DNA of 47,784 nt from Neisseria sp. (GTDB lineage Bacteria; Pseudomonadota; Gammaproteobacteria; Burkholderiales; Neisseriaceae). Positions 7,649-16,744 of the stretch are shown in pieces. Position numbers and translations under genes: made by a program. Numbering within the stretch: the stretch's first letter is position 1; each line of letters starts with the position of its first letter. The DNA lies in NCBI RefSeq assembly GCF_030523955.1, contig NZ_JAUNHL010000019.1, positions 1-47,784 on the forward strand, given 5' to 3'. The notes beneath the pieces are model-generated. The model was not told the origin of the DNA. It worked only from the letters and a program-made list of their open reading frames with translations, and did not search any database.

Positions 7649-8614
7649 ATGAATCTGAATACTTTGAAACCATTAGGTTTTGCCTGCTTGATGGCCTTGG
7701 GTTTGGCCGCTTGCGGCGGAGGAGATAAAGGCGCATCAGGCCAAGCCGGCGGCGCGGCCAGCGGTGCGGCTCCGGCGACTAAAACCGGAAATACACTGGA
7801 TAAAATAAAATCTTCCGGCACCATTGTATTGGGCTATCGCGATGCTTCTATTCCGTTCTCTTATATTGCCGACAACCCCAACCAGCCTATCGGTTATGCG
7901 CACGATTTGCAGCTGAAAGTGGTTGAAGCGGTGAAAAAACAGCTGAACATGCCGGAATTGAAAGTGCGCTATAACCTGGTAACTTCGCAAAACCGCATTC
8001 CGTTGGTGGTAAACGGCACCGTAGATTTCGAATGCGGATCCACCACCAACAATGTTGAACGCCAGAAACAGGTTCAGTTCTCCAACAACTTCTTCGTTGT
8101 CGGTACCCGTCTGTTGGTGGATAAAGCCTCGGGTATCAAGGATTTTGCCGATTTGAAAGGCAAACCTGTGGTGACCACTTCCGGTACCACTTCAGAGCGT
8201 TTGCTGAAAGAGTACAACGACAAAAATAAAGCCGGCATGAACATCATTTCGGCCAAAGATCATGGCGAAGCCTTCCTGATGCTGCAAAACGGCCGTGCGC
8301 AAGCATTTATGATGGACGATGTGTTGTTGGCCGGTGCCCGCGCCAAATCAGCCGACCCTGCCAAATGGGAAATCGTCGGTACACCGATGTCTTATGAGAA
8401 CTACGGCTGCATGATGCGCAAAGATGATCCGGAATTCCAAAAAGTGGTCAACGATGCCATGAACGCGGTATTCAAGTCAGACGAAATCAACACCATGTAT
8501 GCACAATGGTTTGAAAAACCGATTCCGCCGAAAAACGTGAACATGGAATTCCCGATGTCCGACAAGATGAAGGAAATCATTGCCAATCCGAACGATAAAG
8601 CGGCCGATCAGTAA
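7649..8614 (+). CDS. gltI: Amino-acid ABC transporter substrate-binding lipoprotein (glutamate/aspartate type)
   Basis: This is a family 3 periplasmic solute-binding protein of 321 residues. The signal ends in the lipobox LAAC, so the mature protein starts at a lipidated Cys near residue 22, followed by a Gly/Ala/Ser linker. The binding domain begins near KIKSSGTIVLGYRDASIPFSY and has the GTTSERLL and FMMDDVLLAG segments seen in GltI/DEBP-like proteins. It leads a four-gene transporter operon with a TAGGAG ribosome site. The substrate is inferred as glutamate/aspartate from similarity and partners; another polar amino acid is possible. Confidence 0.9.
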   Translation: MNLNTLKPLGFACLMALGLAACGGGDKGASGQAGGAASGAAPATKTGNTLDKIKSSGTIVLGYRDASIPFSYIADNPNQPIGYAHDLQLKVVEAVKKQLNMPELKVRYNLVTSQNRIPLVVNGTVDFECGSTTNNVERQKQVQFSNNFFVVGTRLLVDKASGIKDFADLKGKPVVTTSGTTSERLLKEYNDKNKAGMNIISAKDHGEAFLMLQNGRAQAFMMDDVLLAGARAKSADPAKWEIVGTPMSYENYGCMMRKDDPEFQKVVNDAMNAVFKSDEINTMYAQWFEKPIPPKNVNMEFPMSDKMKEIIANPNDKAADQ

Positions 8615-8630
8615 TCGGAGTCTGTCTATA

Positions 8631-8659
8631 CGGCGGTTCCCATGATGTTGGAACCGTCG
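8631..8659 (+). promoter_or_regulatory. Intergenic hairpin, possible mRNA-stabilising or attenuating stem
   Basis: CGGCGGTTCC pairs with GGAACCGTCG (one G-U) around a 9-base loop, 16 bases after the binding-protein gene. There is no T-run, so it probably protects or partly limits the transcript. Such stems commonly separate an abundant binding protein from its permease genes. The rest of the 219-bp spacer up to 8833 shows no gene. Confidence 0.5.
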
Positions 8660-8833
8660 CTGCATTAATCCGGCTGCCTGAGCCGTAGGGAAGCCATGAT
8701 GGAAAAGCTGCTTTTTGCTACGTCTCTACCGTTTGCCGGTAAGGATGCAAAAAGCAAGGAGTAAAGAGGCGATTCTATCGGGCTTTTCCGGCAGGCAGTT
8801 TTTATTTTCCGGCTGCTGTTTTAGGAAATACAT

Positions 8834-9580
8834 ATGAATTATGTTTGGAACTGGGGCGTGTTGTGGGACAAAACAGGCATCGGTAACGAAATTTATTTAA
8901 ACTGGATTGTCACCGGCTTGGGCTGGTTGTTCGCAATCGGCGGCATTGCTTGGTTGATTGCGATGGTTTTGGGTACCGTGCTGGGTATTATGCGCACGCT
9001 GCCGAGCAACACCGCCAACCGCATTGCTTCTGCTTATGTTACGTTGTTCCGTAACGTCCCTTTATTGGTACAGCTGTTTGTGTGGTATTACGTTGTGCCC
9101 GATTTCATGCCCGAGGGGCTGAGAAACTGGTGGTTTAACGATTTGGCACCGAATACCTCCGCCATGATTTCCGCCAGTATCGGTTTGGGGTTGTTTACCG
9201 CCGCCCGTATCTGCGAACAAGTGCGTACCGGTATTCAGGCCTTGCCCAAAGGGCAGGCGAATGCAGCTTATGCGCTGGGTTTTAATACCCGGCAAGTATA
9301 TCGTGAAGTATTGTTGCCGCAGGCTTTCCGTATGATTCTGCCGCCTTTGGGCTCGGAATTGACCAATTGCTTTAAAAATGCTTCCGTAGCCTCATTGGTT
9401 GGTGTGATCGAATTGATTTCCCAAGTGAAAACCATTGCCGAATATACTCAGAGCAATTTGGAAATTTATACCTATGCCACTTTGATTTATATGGCGATTA
9501 ATATCAGCCTGTTGATGTTTATGGGCGTTTTGGAGCGCCGCTTCCGGATACCCGGTTTGATGTCGGAGGGTAAATCATGA
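8834..9580 (+). CDS. gltJ: Amino-acid ABC transporter permease, HisM/GltJ type
   Basis: Inner-membrane permease of 248 residues with about five membrane segments (first near residues 27-55). It has the conserved RNVPLLVQLFVWYY motif and the EAA loop around ALPKGQANAAYALGFN and LPQAFRMILPPLGSE, which contacts the ATPase. It lies downstream of the binding-protein gene and overlaps the next permease by four bases (ATGA), so the two are translationally coupled. The heterodimeric permease pair is typical of the GltIJKL system. Confidence 0.92.
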   Translation: MNYVWNWGVLWDKTGIGNEIYLNWIVTGLGWLFAIGGIAWLIAMVLGTVLGIMRTLPSNTANRIASAYVTLFRNVPLLVQLFVWYYVVPDFMPEGLRNWWFNDLAPNTSAMISASIGLGLFTAARICEQVRTGIQALPKGQANAAYALGFNTRQVYREVLLPQAFRMILPPLGSELTNCFKNASVASLVGVIELISQVKTIAEYTQSNLEIYTYATLIYMAINISLLMFMGVLERRFRIPGLMSEGKS

Positions 9581-10254
9581 ACGGATTCAATTGGGCGGAA
9601 CTCTCCACTGCTATGCCCGGCTTGGTACAGGGTTTGGGTGTAACTTTGCGTCTCTTGGCGTTAGGTGTCGCCGGCGGTATTATCATCGGCACCCTCCTTG
9701 CTTTGGCACGCTTGTCGTCAATCAAAATTTTATCGACGGCGGCTAAATTATATGTGAACTATTTCCGTTCGGTGCCGCTGCTGTTGGTGCTGATATGGTT
9801 CTATTACGCCGTGCCGATGATGTTTACACTGATTACCGGTGATTATCTGACCATCGATGTGGCTTTCACTTCCTGCGCGGTTGCTTTTATGCTGTTTGAA
9901 GCGGCTTACTTCTCGGAAGTGGTGCGTGCCGGTATCCAGTCGATTTCCAAAGGACAATTTAATGCTGCCTATGCTTTGGGAATGACTTATCCGCAGGCGA
10001 TGCGTTTGGTGATTCTGCCGCAGGCCTTCCGCAAAATGCTGCCGCTGATTTTGCAGCAGAGTATTATTTTGTTTCAAGATACCACGCTGGTGGCGGCCAT
10101 CGGTTTGGTGGATTTTTTCCGTGCAAGCTATGTGCGCGGTGACTTGATGAATTTGCTGACGCCTTACATTATCTTTGCAGGTGCCATGTATTTCGTGGTG
10201 AGCTCGTTGGCGATGTATGGTGTGAAACAGTTGCAAAAAAGGTTAAGAGTATGA
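9577..10254 (+). CDS. gltK: Amino-acid ABC transporter permease, GltK type
   Basis: Second permease subunit, 225 residues, homologous in layout to the preceding gene. It shows [18 protein letters not shown] early, and the EAA loop with [16 protein letters not shown] and [16 protein letters not shown]. It starts inside the last codon of the upstream permease (ATGA overlap) and itself overlaps the ATPase start by four bases. The two permeases should form the membrane channel of one transporter. Confidence 0.92.
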   Translation: MNGFNWAELSTAMPGLVQGLGVTLRLLALGVAGGIIIGTLLALARLSSIKILSTAAKLYVNYFRSVPLLLVLIWFYYAVPMMFTLITGDYLTIDVAFTSCAVAFMLFEAAYFSEVVRAGIQSISKGQFNAAYALGMTYPQAMRLVILPQAFRKMLPLILQQSIILFQDTTLVAAIGLVDFFRASYVRGDLMNLLTPYIIFAGAMYFVVSSLAMYGVKQLQKRLRV

Positions 10255-10994
10255 GCGATAAACCGATGATTGAAATCAAAGCGGTCAATAAATGGTACGG
10301 CCAATTCCAAGTGCTGACCGATTGTTCCACCAGTATCAACAAAGGTGATGTGGTGGTAGTGTGCGGGCCTTCAGGTTCGGGCAAATCAACCCTGATTAAA
10401 TGTGTAAATGGTTTGGAGCCATTTCAAAAAGGCGATATCGTGGTCGACAACGTGTCGCTGGCTGACCCGAAAACCGATATGCCGAAACTACGCAGTCGTG
10501 TCGGTATGGTGTTTCAACATTTTGAATTGTTTCCGCATTTGTCGATTAAAGAAAATCTCACGATTGCGCAAATGAAGGTGTTGGGGCGCAGTAAAGCGGA
10601 TGCTGAGAAAAAAGGTTTGGCTTATCTCGACCGTGTCGGCCTGAGCGCGCATGCGCATAAATATCCTGCCGAATTATCCGGCGGACAGCAGCAACGGGTG
10701 GCGATTGCCCGTGCGTTGTCTATGGATCCGGTGGTGATGCTGTTTGACGAGCCGACTTCCGCGCTTGACCCGGAAATGGTACAGGAAGTGCTCGACGTGA
10801 TGGTGGGCTTGGCCAAAGAAGGCATGACCATGATGTGTGTGACCCACGAAATGGGTTTTGCCCGCCAAGTGGCCAGCCGGGTGATTTTTATGGATCAGGG
10901 CAAAATCGAAGAGGATACGACTTCGGAAGAGTTCTTCACCACGCCGCGCGGCGAACGTGCCCAGTTGTTCTTGTCCAAGATTCTGAATCACTGA
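10251..10994 (+). CDS. gltL: Amino-acid ABC transporter ATP-binding protein
   Basis: Cytoplasmic ATPase of 247 residues that energises the uptake system. Walker [10 protein letters not shown] is at residues 39-47. The Q-loop is in [14 protein letters not shown], the signature is [15 protein letters not shown], Walker B is [15 protein letters not shown], and the switch His is in [11 protein letters not shown]. This is the GlnQ/GltL branch of polar amino-acid importers. Last gene of the operon, with a terminator 20 bases behind. Confidence 0.94.
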   Translation: MSDKPMIEIKAVNKWYGQFQVLTDCSTSINKGDVVVVCGPSGSGKSTLIKCVNGLEPFQKGDIVVDNVSLADPKTDMPKLRSRVGMVFQHFELFPHLSIKENLTIAQMKVLGRSKADAEKKGLAYLDRVGLSAHAHKYPAELSGGQQQRVAIARALSMDPVVMLFDEPTSALDPEMVQEVLDVMVGLAKEGMTMMCVTHEMGFARQVASRVIFMDQGKIEEDTTSEEFFTTPRGERAQLFLSKILNH

Positions 10995-11014
10995 TGATGG
11001 GCAAAACCGGAAGG

Positions 11015-11045
11015 AAACAGAGGCTGCGGCCTCTGTTTTGTTTTT
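11015..11045 (+). terminator. Terminator of the amino-acid transporter operon
   Basis: AAACAGAGGC and GCCTCTGTTT form a perfect 10-bp stem with a four-base loop and a T-rich tail. Confidence 0.87.
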
Positions 11046-11054
11046 CTGTTATGA

Positions 11055-11082
11055 TTCGGCCGGTATGGTTGCTGTGTATAAT
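11055..11082 (+). promoter_or_regulatory. Possible hisH promoter
   Basis: A perfect TATAAT at 11077-11082 lies 47 bases before the hisH start. The best -35 at correct spacing, TTCGGC (11055-11060), is poor. The call rests on the -10 box and on position between a terminator and a gene. Confidence 0.4.
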
Positions 11083-11107
11083 CAGATGAATAATGGGCAT
11101 ATCGCAA

Positions 11108-11119
11108 TGCCTGTCTGAA
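11108..11119 (+). repeat. DNA uptake sequence overlapping the hisH ribosome site
   Basis: The exact 12-mer runs directly into AGGATAAAAA and the ATG at 11130, so the end of the DUS contributes to the Shine-Dalgarno AAAGGA. Confidence 0.88.
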
Positions 11120-11129
11120 AGGATAAAAA

Positions 11130-11774
11130 ATGAAAGTCGCGATAGTCGATTACGGCATGGGAAATCTGCATTCGGTATTGAAGTCGGTGCAGGCGGCGCG
11201 GCAGCTGGCGGATGTGCCGGCTGATATTGTGTTGACCGACCGACCCGAAGAAGTCATGGCGGCCGATAAAATCGTGTTTCCAGGGCAAGGTGCCATGCCG
11301 GACTGCATGGCGGCACTGCAACGGAGCGGATTGGGCGAGGCCGTGGCCGACGGTTTGAAAAACAAACCGTTTTTCGGTATCTGTGTAGGCGCACAATTGC
11401 TGTTTGACCACAGCGAAGAAGGCAATACCGCAGGTTTGGGTTGGTTTGCCGGAAACGTAAAACGTTTTGCATCCAACCGGCATGATGCGGCGGGTAATAA
11501 ACTGAAGGTTCCCCACATGGGGTGGAATACCGTGCGCCAAGTGAAGCCTCATCCTTTGTTTCAAGATTTGGCCGACAACACCCGTTTTTATTTCGTCCAC
11601 AGCTATTATTTTGATCCGCAAGACCAAGATATCGTGTTGGGCAGTAGTGACTATCCTGACGATTTTGCCTGTATCGTTGGTCGCGACAATGTGTTTGCCA
11701 CCCAGTTTCACACCGAAAAAAGTCACGACGGCGGTTTGTTGTTGTTGCGTAATTTCTTGAATTGGCAGGTCTGA
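11130..11774 (+). CDS. hisH: Imidazole glycerol phosphate synthase, glutaminase subunit
   Basis: HisH releases ammonia from glutamine and passes it to HisF to make imidazole-glycerol phosphate and AICAR. The 214-residue class I amidotransferase starts KVAIVDYGMGNLHSV. It has the nucleophile Cys in GICVGAQLL and the His of the triad in ATQFHTEKSHDGG near the end. The usual motif is GICLGMQ; here Val and Ala replace Leu and Met, a mild variation. It is followed after 227 bp by hisA, with a DUS palindrome between them. HisF is 2 kb downstream. Confidence 0.95.
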   Translation: MKVAIVDYGMGNLHSVLKSVQAARQLADVPADIVLTDRPEEVMAADKIVFPGQGAMPDCMAALQRSGLGEAVADGLKNKPFFGICVGAQLLFDHSEEGNTAGLGWFAGNVKRFASNRHDAAGNKLKVPHMGWNTVRQVKPHPLFQDLADNTRFYFVHSYYFDPQDQDIVLGSSDYPDDFACIVGRDNVFATQFHTEKSHDGGLLLLRNFLNWQV

Positions 11775-11949
11775 GGCGCTTTATTACATTTTTCCGCTTG
11801 TTTTGTCGAAGCATTTGAAAGCAAATGGGATAGGTAAAAAATAACTATGGTGAATATGCGAGAAAACAAAAAATTATGTTAGAATGTGTGAAAATCAGAT
11901 TCGGCGGCAAGAGGTTTTTGTCCGGTAGCGGAATCGGTATTTAATTTTC

Positions 11950-11977
11950 TTTCAGACAGGCATATGCCTGTCTGAAA
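11950..11977. repeat. 28-bp perfect palindrome made of two abutting DUS
   Basis: Two DUS copies meet with the centre GGCATATGCC and no loop, and each arm is 14 bp. It is 24 bases upstream of hisA. Without a loop or T-tract it is a poor terminator, but as DNA it is a perfect dyad and could extrude as a cruciform. Confidence 0.85.
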
Positions 11978-12001
11978 CTCAGATAAGGCGAGCGGATAAT
12001 C

Positions 12002-12742
12002 ATGTTACTGATACCTGCAATTGATTTGAAAAACGGTCAATGCGTACGTTTGAAGCAAGGATTAATGGATGAGGCAACCGTATTTTCCGACCGCCCGGCC
12101 GAAATGGCGCAACATTGGTTTAAACAAGGTGCAAGACGTTTGCATCTGGTGGACTTGGACGGCGCTTTTGCCGGCGAACCGAAAAATTTTCCTGCAATAG
12201 AGGAAATTCTGGCGGCGGTGTCGGCGCATATTCCGGTGCAATTGGGCGGCGGTATCCGCGATTTGGCAACCGTGGAAAAATATCTGGCATTGGGATTGAA
12301 CGATGTGATCATCGGCACGGCGGCAGTGAAGAATCCGGCATTTGTACGCGAAGCCTGCCGTGAGTTTCCCGGCCACATTATCGTCGGCCTTGATGCTAAA
12401 GACGGTATGGTGGCCATCGACGGCTGGGCAACGGTTACCGAACATCATGTGGTAGACCTCAGCAAGCAGTTCGAAGATGACGGGGTCAACAGTATTATTT
12501 ATACCGATATCGGCCGTGATGGGATGATGAGCGGTGTCAATATCGAAGCCACTCAGAAACTGGCGGAGGCCATATCGATTCCGGTCATTGCTTCGGGCGG
12601 TCTTACTAATCTGGACGATATCCGTGCTTTGTGTGCTGTTGCAGACAGCGGTATCGCCGGTGCGATTACCGGTCGCGCCATTTATGAAGGTAGCATCGAT
12701 TTTGCCGAGGCGCAGCGCTTGGCAGATGAATTGTTGGCGTAA
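12002..12742 (+). CDS. hisA: ProFAR isomerase, histidine biosynthesis
   Basis: Isomerises ProFAR to PRFAR, the substrate of HisHF. The 246-residue (beta-alpha)8 barrel starts [19 protein letters not shown], with the catalytic Asp in [13 protein letters not shown] and ASGGLTN are the two phosphate-binding loops, and [12 protein letters not shown] has the second catalytic Asp. Length is standard. It is probably in one transcript with the 105-residue membrane protein gene and hisF, which follow. Confidence 0.96.
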   Translation: MLLIPAIDLKNGQCVRLKQGLMDEATVFSDRPAEMAQHWFKQGARRLHLVDLDGAFAGEPKNFPAIEEILAAVSAHIPVQLGGGIRDLATVEKYLALGLNDVIIGTAAVKNPAFVREACREFPGHIIVGLDAKDGMVAIDGWATVTEHHVVDLSKQFEDDGVNSIIYTDIGRDGMMSGVNIEATQKLAEAISIPVIASGGLTNLDDIRALCAVADSGIAGAITGRAIYEGSIDFAEAQRLADELLA

Positions 12743-12798
12743 CAGATATACGCTTGATTAAATAACAAGAACAAACATTACATTAAGGGAATTCAAAT

Positions 12799-13116
12799 AT
12801 GCTTGAGGCATTTGTTTTGGCATTCTGGATGATCTGGTCATCCGAGCGGGACATGAGTATTTTGACGGAAAGTCTGGTGTTCATGTTTCTGGTGATGGTC
12901 ATGCGCGGCTTAATCAGCTTTCAGGCACCGGAAATCAACAGCTTATGGTTTGCATCCATGAGTTTGCAATGGGCCTACGTCGGCTTGGTATTTTGGCTGG
13001 TTAACCGCTTTTCTACCAACTTTTCCACTACCTTGTTGTATGCGGCGGCAGGTGCCGGCGGCTATTATTGGTTGGCGATGAATGCCACCAAATGGGTACA
13101 ACCTTATGTTTCATAA
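12799..13116 (+). CDS. Small membrane protein within the his cluster, unknown function
   Basis: I do not recognise this 105-residue protein. It has about three hydrophobic segments: near residues 24-36 (LVFMFLVMVMRGL), 52-68 (ASMSLQWAYVGLVFWLV) and 78-92 (TLLYAAAGAGGYYWLA). It is probably in the inner membrane. It starts 56 bp after hisA behind a TTAAGGGAATT ribosome site and ends 84 bp before hisF, on the same strand, so it is probably co-transcribed. Nothing in it suggests a histidine-pathway role. Codon use looks like the neighbours. Confidence 0.78.
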   Translation: MLEAFVLAFWMIWSSERDMSILTESLVFMFLVMVMRGLISFQAPEINSLWFASMSLQWAYVGLVFWLVNRFSTNFSTTLLYAAAGAGGYYWLAMNATKWVQPYVS

Positions 13117-13117
13117 A

Positions 13118-13181
13118 ATACCGCCGGTTTGAGGCGGTATGTGGTCAGATTTGACAGGCCGGCCGGTTTCTCGGTCGGCCT
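13118..13181 (+). promoter_or_regulatory. Two consecutive hairpins upstream of hisF
   Basis: ATACCGCC/GGCGGTAT (13118-13140) and AGGCCGGCCG/CGGTCGGCCT (13156-13181) form two G+C-rich stems without T-runs. They fill the gap before the GGAGG ribosome site of hisF, which suggests transcript processing or stabilisation rather than termination. Confidence 0.5.
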
Positions 13182-13200
13182 TGCTTGATTGGAGGATGGT

Positions 13201-13965
13201 ATGGCATTGGCAAAACGCATTATTCCCTGTTTGGATGTAGATAACGGCCGGGTGGTTAAAGGCGTGAATTTTGTCGGTCTGCGCGACGCGGGCAATCCGG
13301 TGGATGTGGCCAAGCGCTACAACGATGAAGGGGCTGATGAATTAACTTTTCTCGACATTACTGCCAGCAGCGACAACCGCGATACCATTTTGCATGTGAT
13401 TGAAGAAGTGGCTTCGCAGGTGTTTATTCCGCTTACCGTCGGCGGCGGAGTGCGTAGCGTGGCCGATGTGCGCCGTCTGCTCAATGCAGGAGCCGATAAG
13501 GCCAGTATCAACACCGCCGCCGTTACCAATCCCGATTTGGTGAACGAAGCAGCCGGTTTTTTTGGTTCGCAGGCGATTGTGGTGGCGATAGATGCTAAAG
13601 CCGTCAACCCCGAAAACACCCGTTGGGAAGTGTTTACCCACGGCGGCCGCAAGCCTACCGGTATCGATGCGGTGGAATGGGCGAGAAATATGCAGGCGCG
13701 CGGTGCGGGTGAAATTTTGCTTACCAGTATGGATAGGGACGGCACCAAAGCCGGTTTTAACCTGCCGCTCACCCGGGCCGTAAGTGAAGCCGTGGATATT
13801 CCGGTGATTGCTTCCGGCGGCGTGGGCAATGTACAGCATCTGATTGAAGGCGTGAAAGAGGGCAAAGCCGATGCGGTGCTGGCAGCCAGTATTTTCCACT
13901 TCGGTGAGGTCAGCATAGGCGAAGCCAAAGCGGCGATGAAGGCGGCGGGAATTGAAGTGCGCTGA
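13201..13965 (+). CDS. hisF: Imidazole glycerol phosphate synthase, cyclase subunit
   Basis: HisF uses the ammonia from HisH to cyclise PRFAR. The 254-residue barrel begins [19 protein letters not shown], with catalytic Asp in CLDVD. It has LTVGGGVRS and ASGGVGNV phosphate loops and the second catalytic Asp in [12 protein letters not shown] chose the ATG at 13201 with a strong GGAGGA site rather than an in-frame start at 13189. A DUS hairpin follows about 95 bp downstream. Confidence 0.96.
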   Translation: MALAKRIIPCLDVDNGRVVKGVNFVGLRDAGNPVDVAKRYNDEGADELTFLDITASSDNRDTILHVIEEVASQVFIPLTVGGGVRSVADVRRLLNAGADKASINTAAVTNPDLVNEAAGFFGSQAIVVAIDAKAVNPENTRWEVFTHGGRKPTGIDAVEWARNMQARGAGEILLTSMDRDGTKAGFNLPLTRAVSEAVDIPVIASGGVGNVQHLIEGVKEGKADAVLAASIFHFGEVSIGEAKAAMKAAGIEVR

Positions 13966-14058
13966 ATGGTGGATTAGTCTTAATAGATCCAAGGGTTAAG
14001 AGTGATTTGTCAGTAAATATTTGTAGAAATGGTACTCTTGAAGAGAAAAGACGAATAT

Positions 14059-14098
14059 ATGCCTGTCTGAAAGCTTTGAACGTCTTTCAGACAGGCAT
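14059..14098 (+). terminator. DUS inverted-pair hairpin behind hisF
   Basis: Facing DUS copies around a 12-base spacer form a stem of about 14 bp. The tail is only weakly T-rich. Confidence 0.7.
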
Positions 14099-14119
14099 GT
14101 GTGTTCTTAGAGCTGAATC

Positions 14120-14140
14120 TATAGCGGATTCAATTTTCGG
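14120..14140. repeat. Solo end of a Correia-type element
   Basis: TATAGCGGATTCAATTTTCG matches the terminal repeat of the CREEs in this window but has no partner end nearby. It may be a relic. The rest of the 13966-14210 gap is AT-rich without a gene. Confidence 0.45.
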
Positions 14141-14210
14141 TACCATACTTTAAGTGCTTTAGTTTGAAAATGGCACGCCACAAATTTCATATATTTTCAC
14201 TACGACAAGT

Positions 14211-14975
14211 ATGATGGCTGATCTTAATCTCTGGCATTATTTGGCTATTGCTGCACTTGGCATTGTTGCCAGTATTGTCAATATTCTAGCGGGCGGCGGC
14301 TCGAACCTGATTTTGCCTTTGCTGATGATATTCGGTGTGCCGCCGGACATTGCAAACGGCAGCAACCGCGTCGGCATTTTTTTTCAATCGATAGCCGGTA
14401 TCCGTGGCTTTAAGCAGGCCGACAAGCTGCCGACTGCTGATTTGCGCGGCATTCTGGTGCCGATGATGCTGGGCGGTTTGGTAGGTTCTCTGCTGGCTTC
14501 GATATTGCCCAACAGCGTGCTCAAGCCGGCTTTGTTGCTGACCATGTTGGGCGTGGCGGCGATCACCTTCTTTAAACCCGGCTTGTTGTTGACGCCTGAA
14601 AATGCCGAAGTTCGCAAGGTGGCGGATACTCCTTGGGCTTGGCCTTTGTTGTTTGCAGCGGGAATTTACGGTGGGTTTGTGCAGGCCGGCGCGGGTTTTT
14701 TGATGCTGCCTTTGTTTGCCGGGCTGTTGTGCTATGATTTGGTACGCGCCAATGCGCTGAAACTGGTGTGTACGTTGGCGTTTACCGCCGTTTCGCTGGC
14801 CGTGTTCATATGGTATGGCAAAATCTGGTGGCTGGTGGGCGGCGTGTTGGCAGTGGGCAATATCATCGGCGCGGTAATCGGAGTGCGGCTGGCCTTGAAA
14901 TTGTCGCCCAATACCATGCGCTGGATATTGTTTGTGATGACTTTGGTGGCGGTGGCCGGCGCGTTGTGGAAGTAG
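14211..14975 (+). CDS. TSUP-family membrane permease (TauE/SafE type)
   Basis: Inner-membrane protein of 254 residues with about seven to eight hydrophobic segments arranged as two similar halves. It has the NILAGGGSNLILPLLM motif in the first half and GGFVQAGAGFLMLPLF in the second, which identify the sulfite-exporter/TauE/SafE (TSUP) family. Members move small organic or sulfur anions, or have no known substrate, so the function is open. Two adjacent ATG codons (14211 and 14214) could each be the start; no strong ribosome site is present. It sits between hisF and hisI without obvious logic. Confidence 0.88.
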   Translation: MMADLNLWHYLAIAALGIVASIVNILAGGGSNLILPLLMIFGVPPDIANGSNRVGIFFQSIAGIRGFKQADKLPTADLRGILVPMMLGGLVGSLLASILPNSVLKPALLLTMLGVAAITFFKPGLLLTPENAEVRKVADTPWAWPLLFAAGIYGGFVQAGAGFLMLPLFAGLLCYDLVRANALKLVCTLAFTAVSLAVFIWYGKIWWLVGGVLAVGNIIGAVIGVRLALKLSPNTMRWILFVMTLVAVAGALWK

Positions 14976-15035
14976 ATAGAGAGATTGTACCAAGCGGTTT
15001 CGGGTATGCATCATGCTGAGCAAAAAGGAGAAGCT

Positions 15036-15434
15036 ATGAGCCAAGCATTATTGGAAGGCGTAAAATTCGATGAAAAAGGGTTGGTATGCGCCATTGCCCA
15101 AGACGCCAAAACATTGCGAGTATTGATGGTGGCGTGGATGAATGCCGAAGCTTTACGGAAAACCGCCGAAACCGGGTTTGCCCATTATTACAGCCGTTCA
15201 CGTCAAAAACAGTGGATGAAAGGCGAAGAATCGGGGCATACACAAAAAGTTCACGAACTTCGGTTAGACTGCGACGGTGATGCGGTAGTGATGTTAATCG
15301 AACAGGCCGGCGGAATCGCTTGCCATACCGGTCGCGAAAGTTGTTTCTATCGAGTATGGCGCGAGGGGGCTTGGCAGGTTGTCGATGCAGTATTGAAAGA
15401 TGAAACGGCGATATACGGGAAAACTCAGGCTTAA
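15036..15434 (+). CDS. hisI: Phosphoribosyl-AMP cyclohydrolase
   Basis: Opens the adenine ring of phosphoribosyl-AMP in the third histidine step. The 132-residue metalloenzyme has [15 protein letters not shown], the [20 protein letters not shown] stretch, the metal-binding DCDGDAV, and [11 protein letters not shown] with two zinc-type Cys. It is the single-domain HisI, not fused to HisE; hisE is the next gene. The ATG at 15036 has an AAAGGAG site. A DUS begins at the base after its stop codon. Confidence 0.96.
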   Translation: MSQALLEGVKFDEKGLVCAIAQDAKTLRVLMVAWMNAEALRKTAETGFAHYYSRSRQKQWMKGEESGHTQKVHELRLDCDGDAVVMLIEQAGGIACHTGRESCFYRVWREGAWQVVDAVLKDETAIYGKTQA

Positions 15435-15446
15435 TGCCTGTCTGAA
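15435..15446 (+). repeat. DNA uptake sequence immediately after the hisI stop
   Basis: Exact 12-mer abutting the TAA stop, between hisI and hisE. Confidence 0.9.
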
Positions 15447-15540
15447 AACATACAGCGTCCCGCTTTTTATCATCCCCTTGGTTGACGGAATGGCTAAACC
15501 GTAGGCTTGCCGTTCTACAAAATACGGAAAAAGTTGAAAC

Positions 15541-15864
15541 ATGAATGACCAGGTATTGATTGCAATCCAAAATGTGATTGATTCGCGCAAAGGCCAGGAT
15601 CCGGAAGCTTCTTATGTGGCGCAGCTTTTGCACAAAGGTGAAGACAAGATTCTGAAAAAAGTAATCGAAGAGGCGGGAGAAGTACTGATGGCCTCGAAAG
15701 ACGGCGGCGGCGAGCACTTGGTATATGAAGTGGCCGATTTATGGTTCCATACCCAAGTCTTGCTCGCTTATCACGGTTTGCGGGTGGAGGATGTGGTTAA
15801 CGAGTTGGCGCGCCGCCAAGGTTTGTCCGGCTTGGCGGAGAAAGCGGCTCGGCAGGGAAGTTGA
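15541..15864 (+). CDS. hisE: Phosphoribosyl-ATP pyrophosphatase
   Basis: Removes pyrophosphate from phosphoribosyl-ATP in the second histidine step. The 107-residue all-helical MazG-like protein contains [24 protein letters not shown] with the metal-binding Glu residues and [14 protein letters not shown] with the Asp. Length is standard. Together with hisI directly upstream it supplies two successive pathway steps. Confidence 0.95.
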   Translation: MNDQVLIAIQNVIDSRKGQDPEASYVAQLLHKGEDKILKKVIEEAGEVLMASKDGGGEHLVYEVADLWFHTQVLLAYHGLRVEDVVNELARRQGLSGLAEKAARQGS

Positions 15865-15920
15865 TTTTGTATTACAATCCTCTGCTGGGGTAGTCGGTGC
15901 CAATTATCGGAAGGAACGAA

Positions 15921-16691
15921 ATGAAGCTGGCCGAAATGGTTTATTATCCGGTTAAGTCGATGCGCGGTATTGCATTGGAGACGGCATATGCCGGGCCGAT
16001 GGGGTTGCCGCACGATAGGGTGTGGCTGTTGACCGATCAGGCCGGCAAATTCATTACTGCGCGCCGTTATCCGCAGTTGTTGCTGTGGCAGGCCCGGCCG
16101 GTGGACGCAGGCGTGCTGTTGACCGCTCCCGACGGCGATAGTTATATAGTAGAGGCCGGCCGTATGCGGCAAAGCACCGAAGTAACGGTTTGGGGCGATA
16201 CTTTTCCGGCGGATTCGGGCTGCGCAGCGGCTAACCGTTGGCTGAGCGAAAAGCTGGGGCTGCCCGTAACCATTCATTATTTGGGCGATAACAGCCGCAG
16301 AACGCTTGCTTATTCGCAAACTCCTTTGTCGTTTGCCGACGGTGCACCGTATTTGCTGACCGGCATGGCTTCGCTGGAAGCGTTGAACCGGACGCTGGCG
16401 CAGGCAGTGGACATGCGCTGTTTCCGGCCGAATCTGGTGTTTGGCGGCGGAACGGCCTATGCGGAAGAAGACTGGAAGCGTATCCGCATCGGCGAAGTGG
16501 TATTCGAGTTGTTTAAGCCCTGTACCCGCTGCGTGATGACGACGGTGGACTTGGCTACTGGAGAAAAATCGCCGGTGCAGGAACCGTTGAAAACTTTGGC
16601 GAAAACACGCAAAGCGGTTTTCGGTATGAACATGATTGCGCTCAACAGCGGTATGCTGCGCGTTGGCGATGCGGTAACGGTGTTGGCATAA
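15921..16691 (+). CDS. MOSC domain protein (YcbX/mARC-like)
   Basis: The 256-residue product has an N-terminal MOSC_N beta-barrel (MVYYPVKSMRGIAL, then LPHDRVWLLTD). A MOSC domain follows with CTRCVMTTVDLATGEKS, whose conserved Cys would ligand the molybdenum cofactor. Relatives reduce N-hydroxylated compounds or handle sulfur/cofactor transfer. The C-terminal ferredoxin domain found in E. coli YcbX is absent. I chose the ATG at 15921 behind GGAAGGA. It lies 56 bp after hisE and could be read from the same promoter. Confidence 0.9.
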   Translation: MKLAEMVYYPVKSMRGIALETAYAGPMGLPHDRVWLLTDQAGKFITARRYPQLLLWQARPVDAGVLLTAPDGDSYIVEAGRMRQSTEVTVWGDTFPADSGCAAANRWLSEKLGLPVTIHYLGDNSRRTLAYSQTPLSFADGAPYLLTGMASLEALNRTLAQAVDMRCFRPNLVFGGGTAYAEEDWKRIRIGEVVFELFKPCTRCVMTTVDLATGEKSPVQEPLKTLAKTRKAVFGMNMIALNSGMLRVGDAVTVLA

Positions 16692-16744
16692 GGCCAATCT
16701 TGCAGGTAAGAGACCGGTTGTTGTTCGCAATGCTTGCCGCAACA

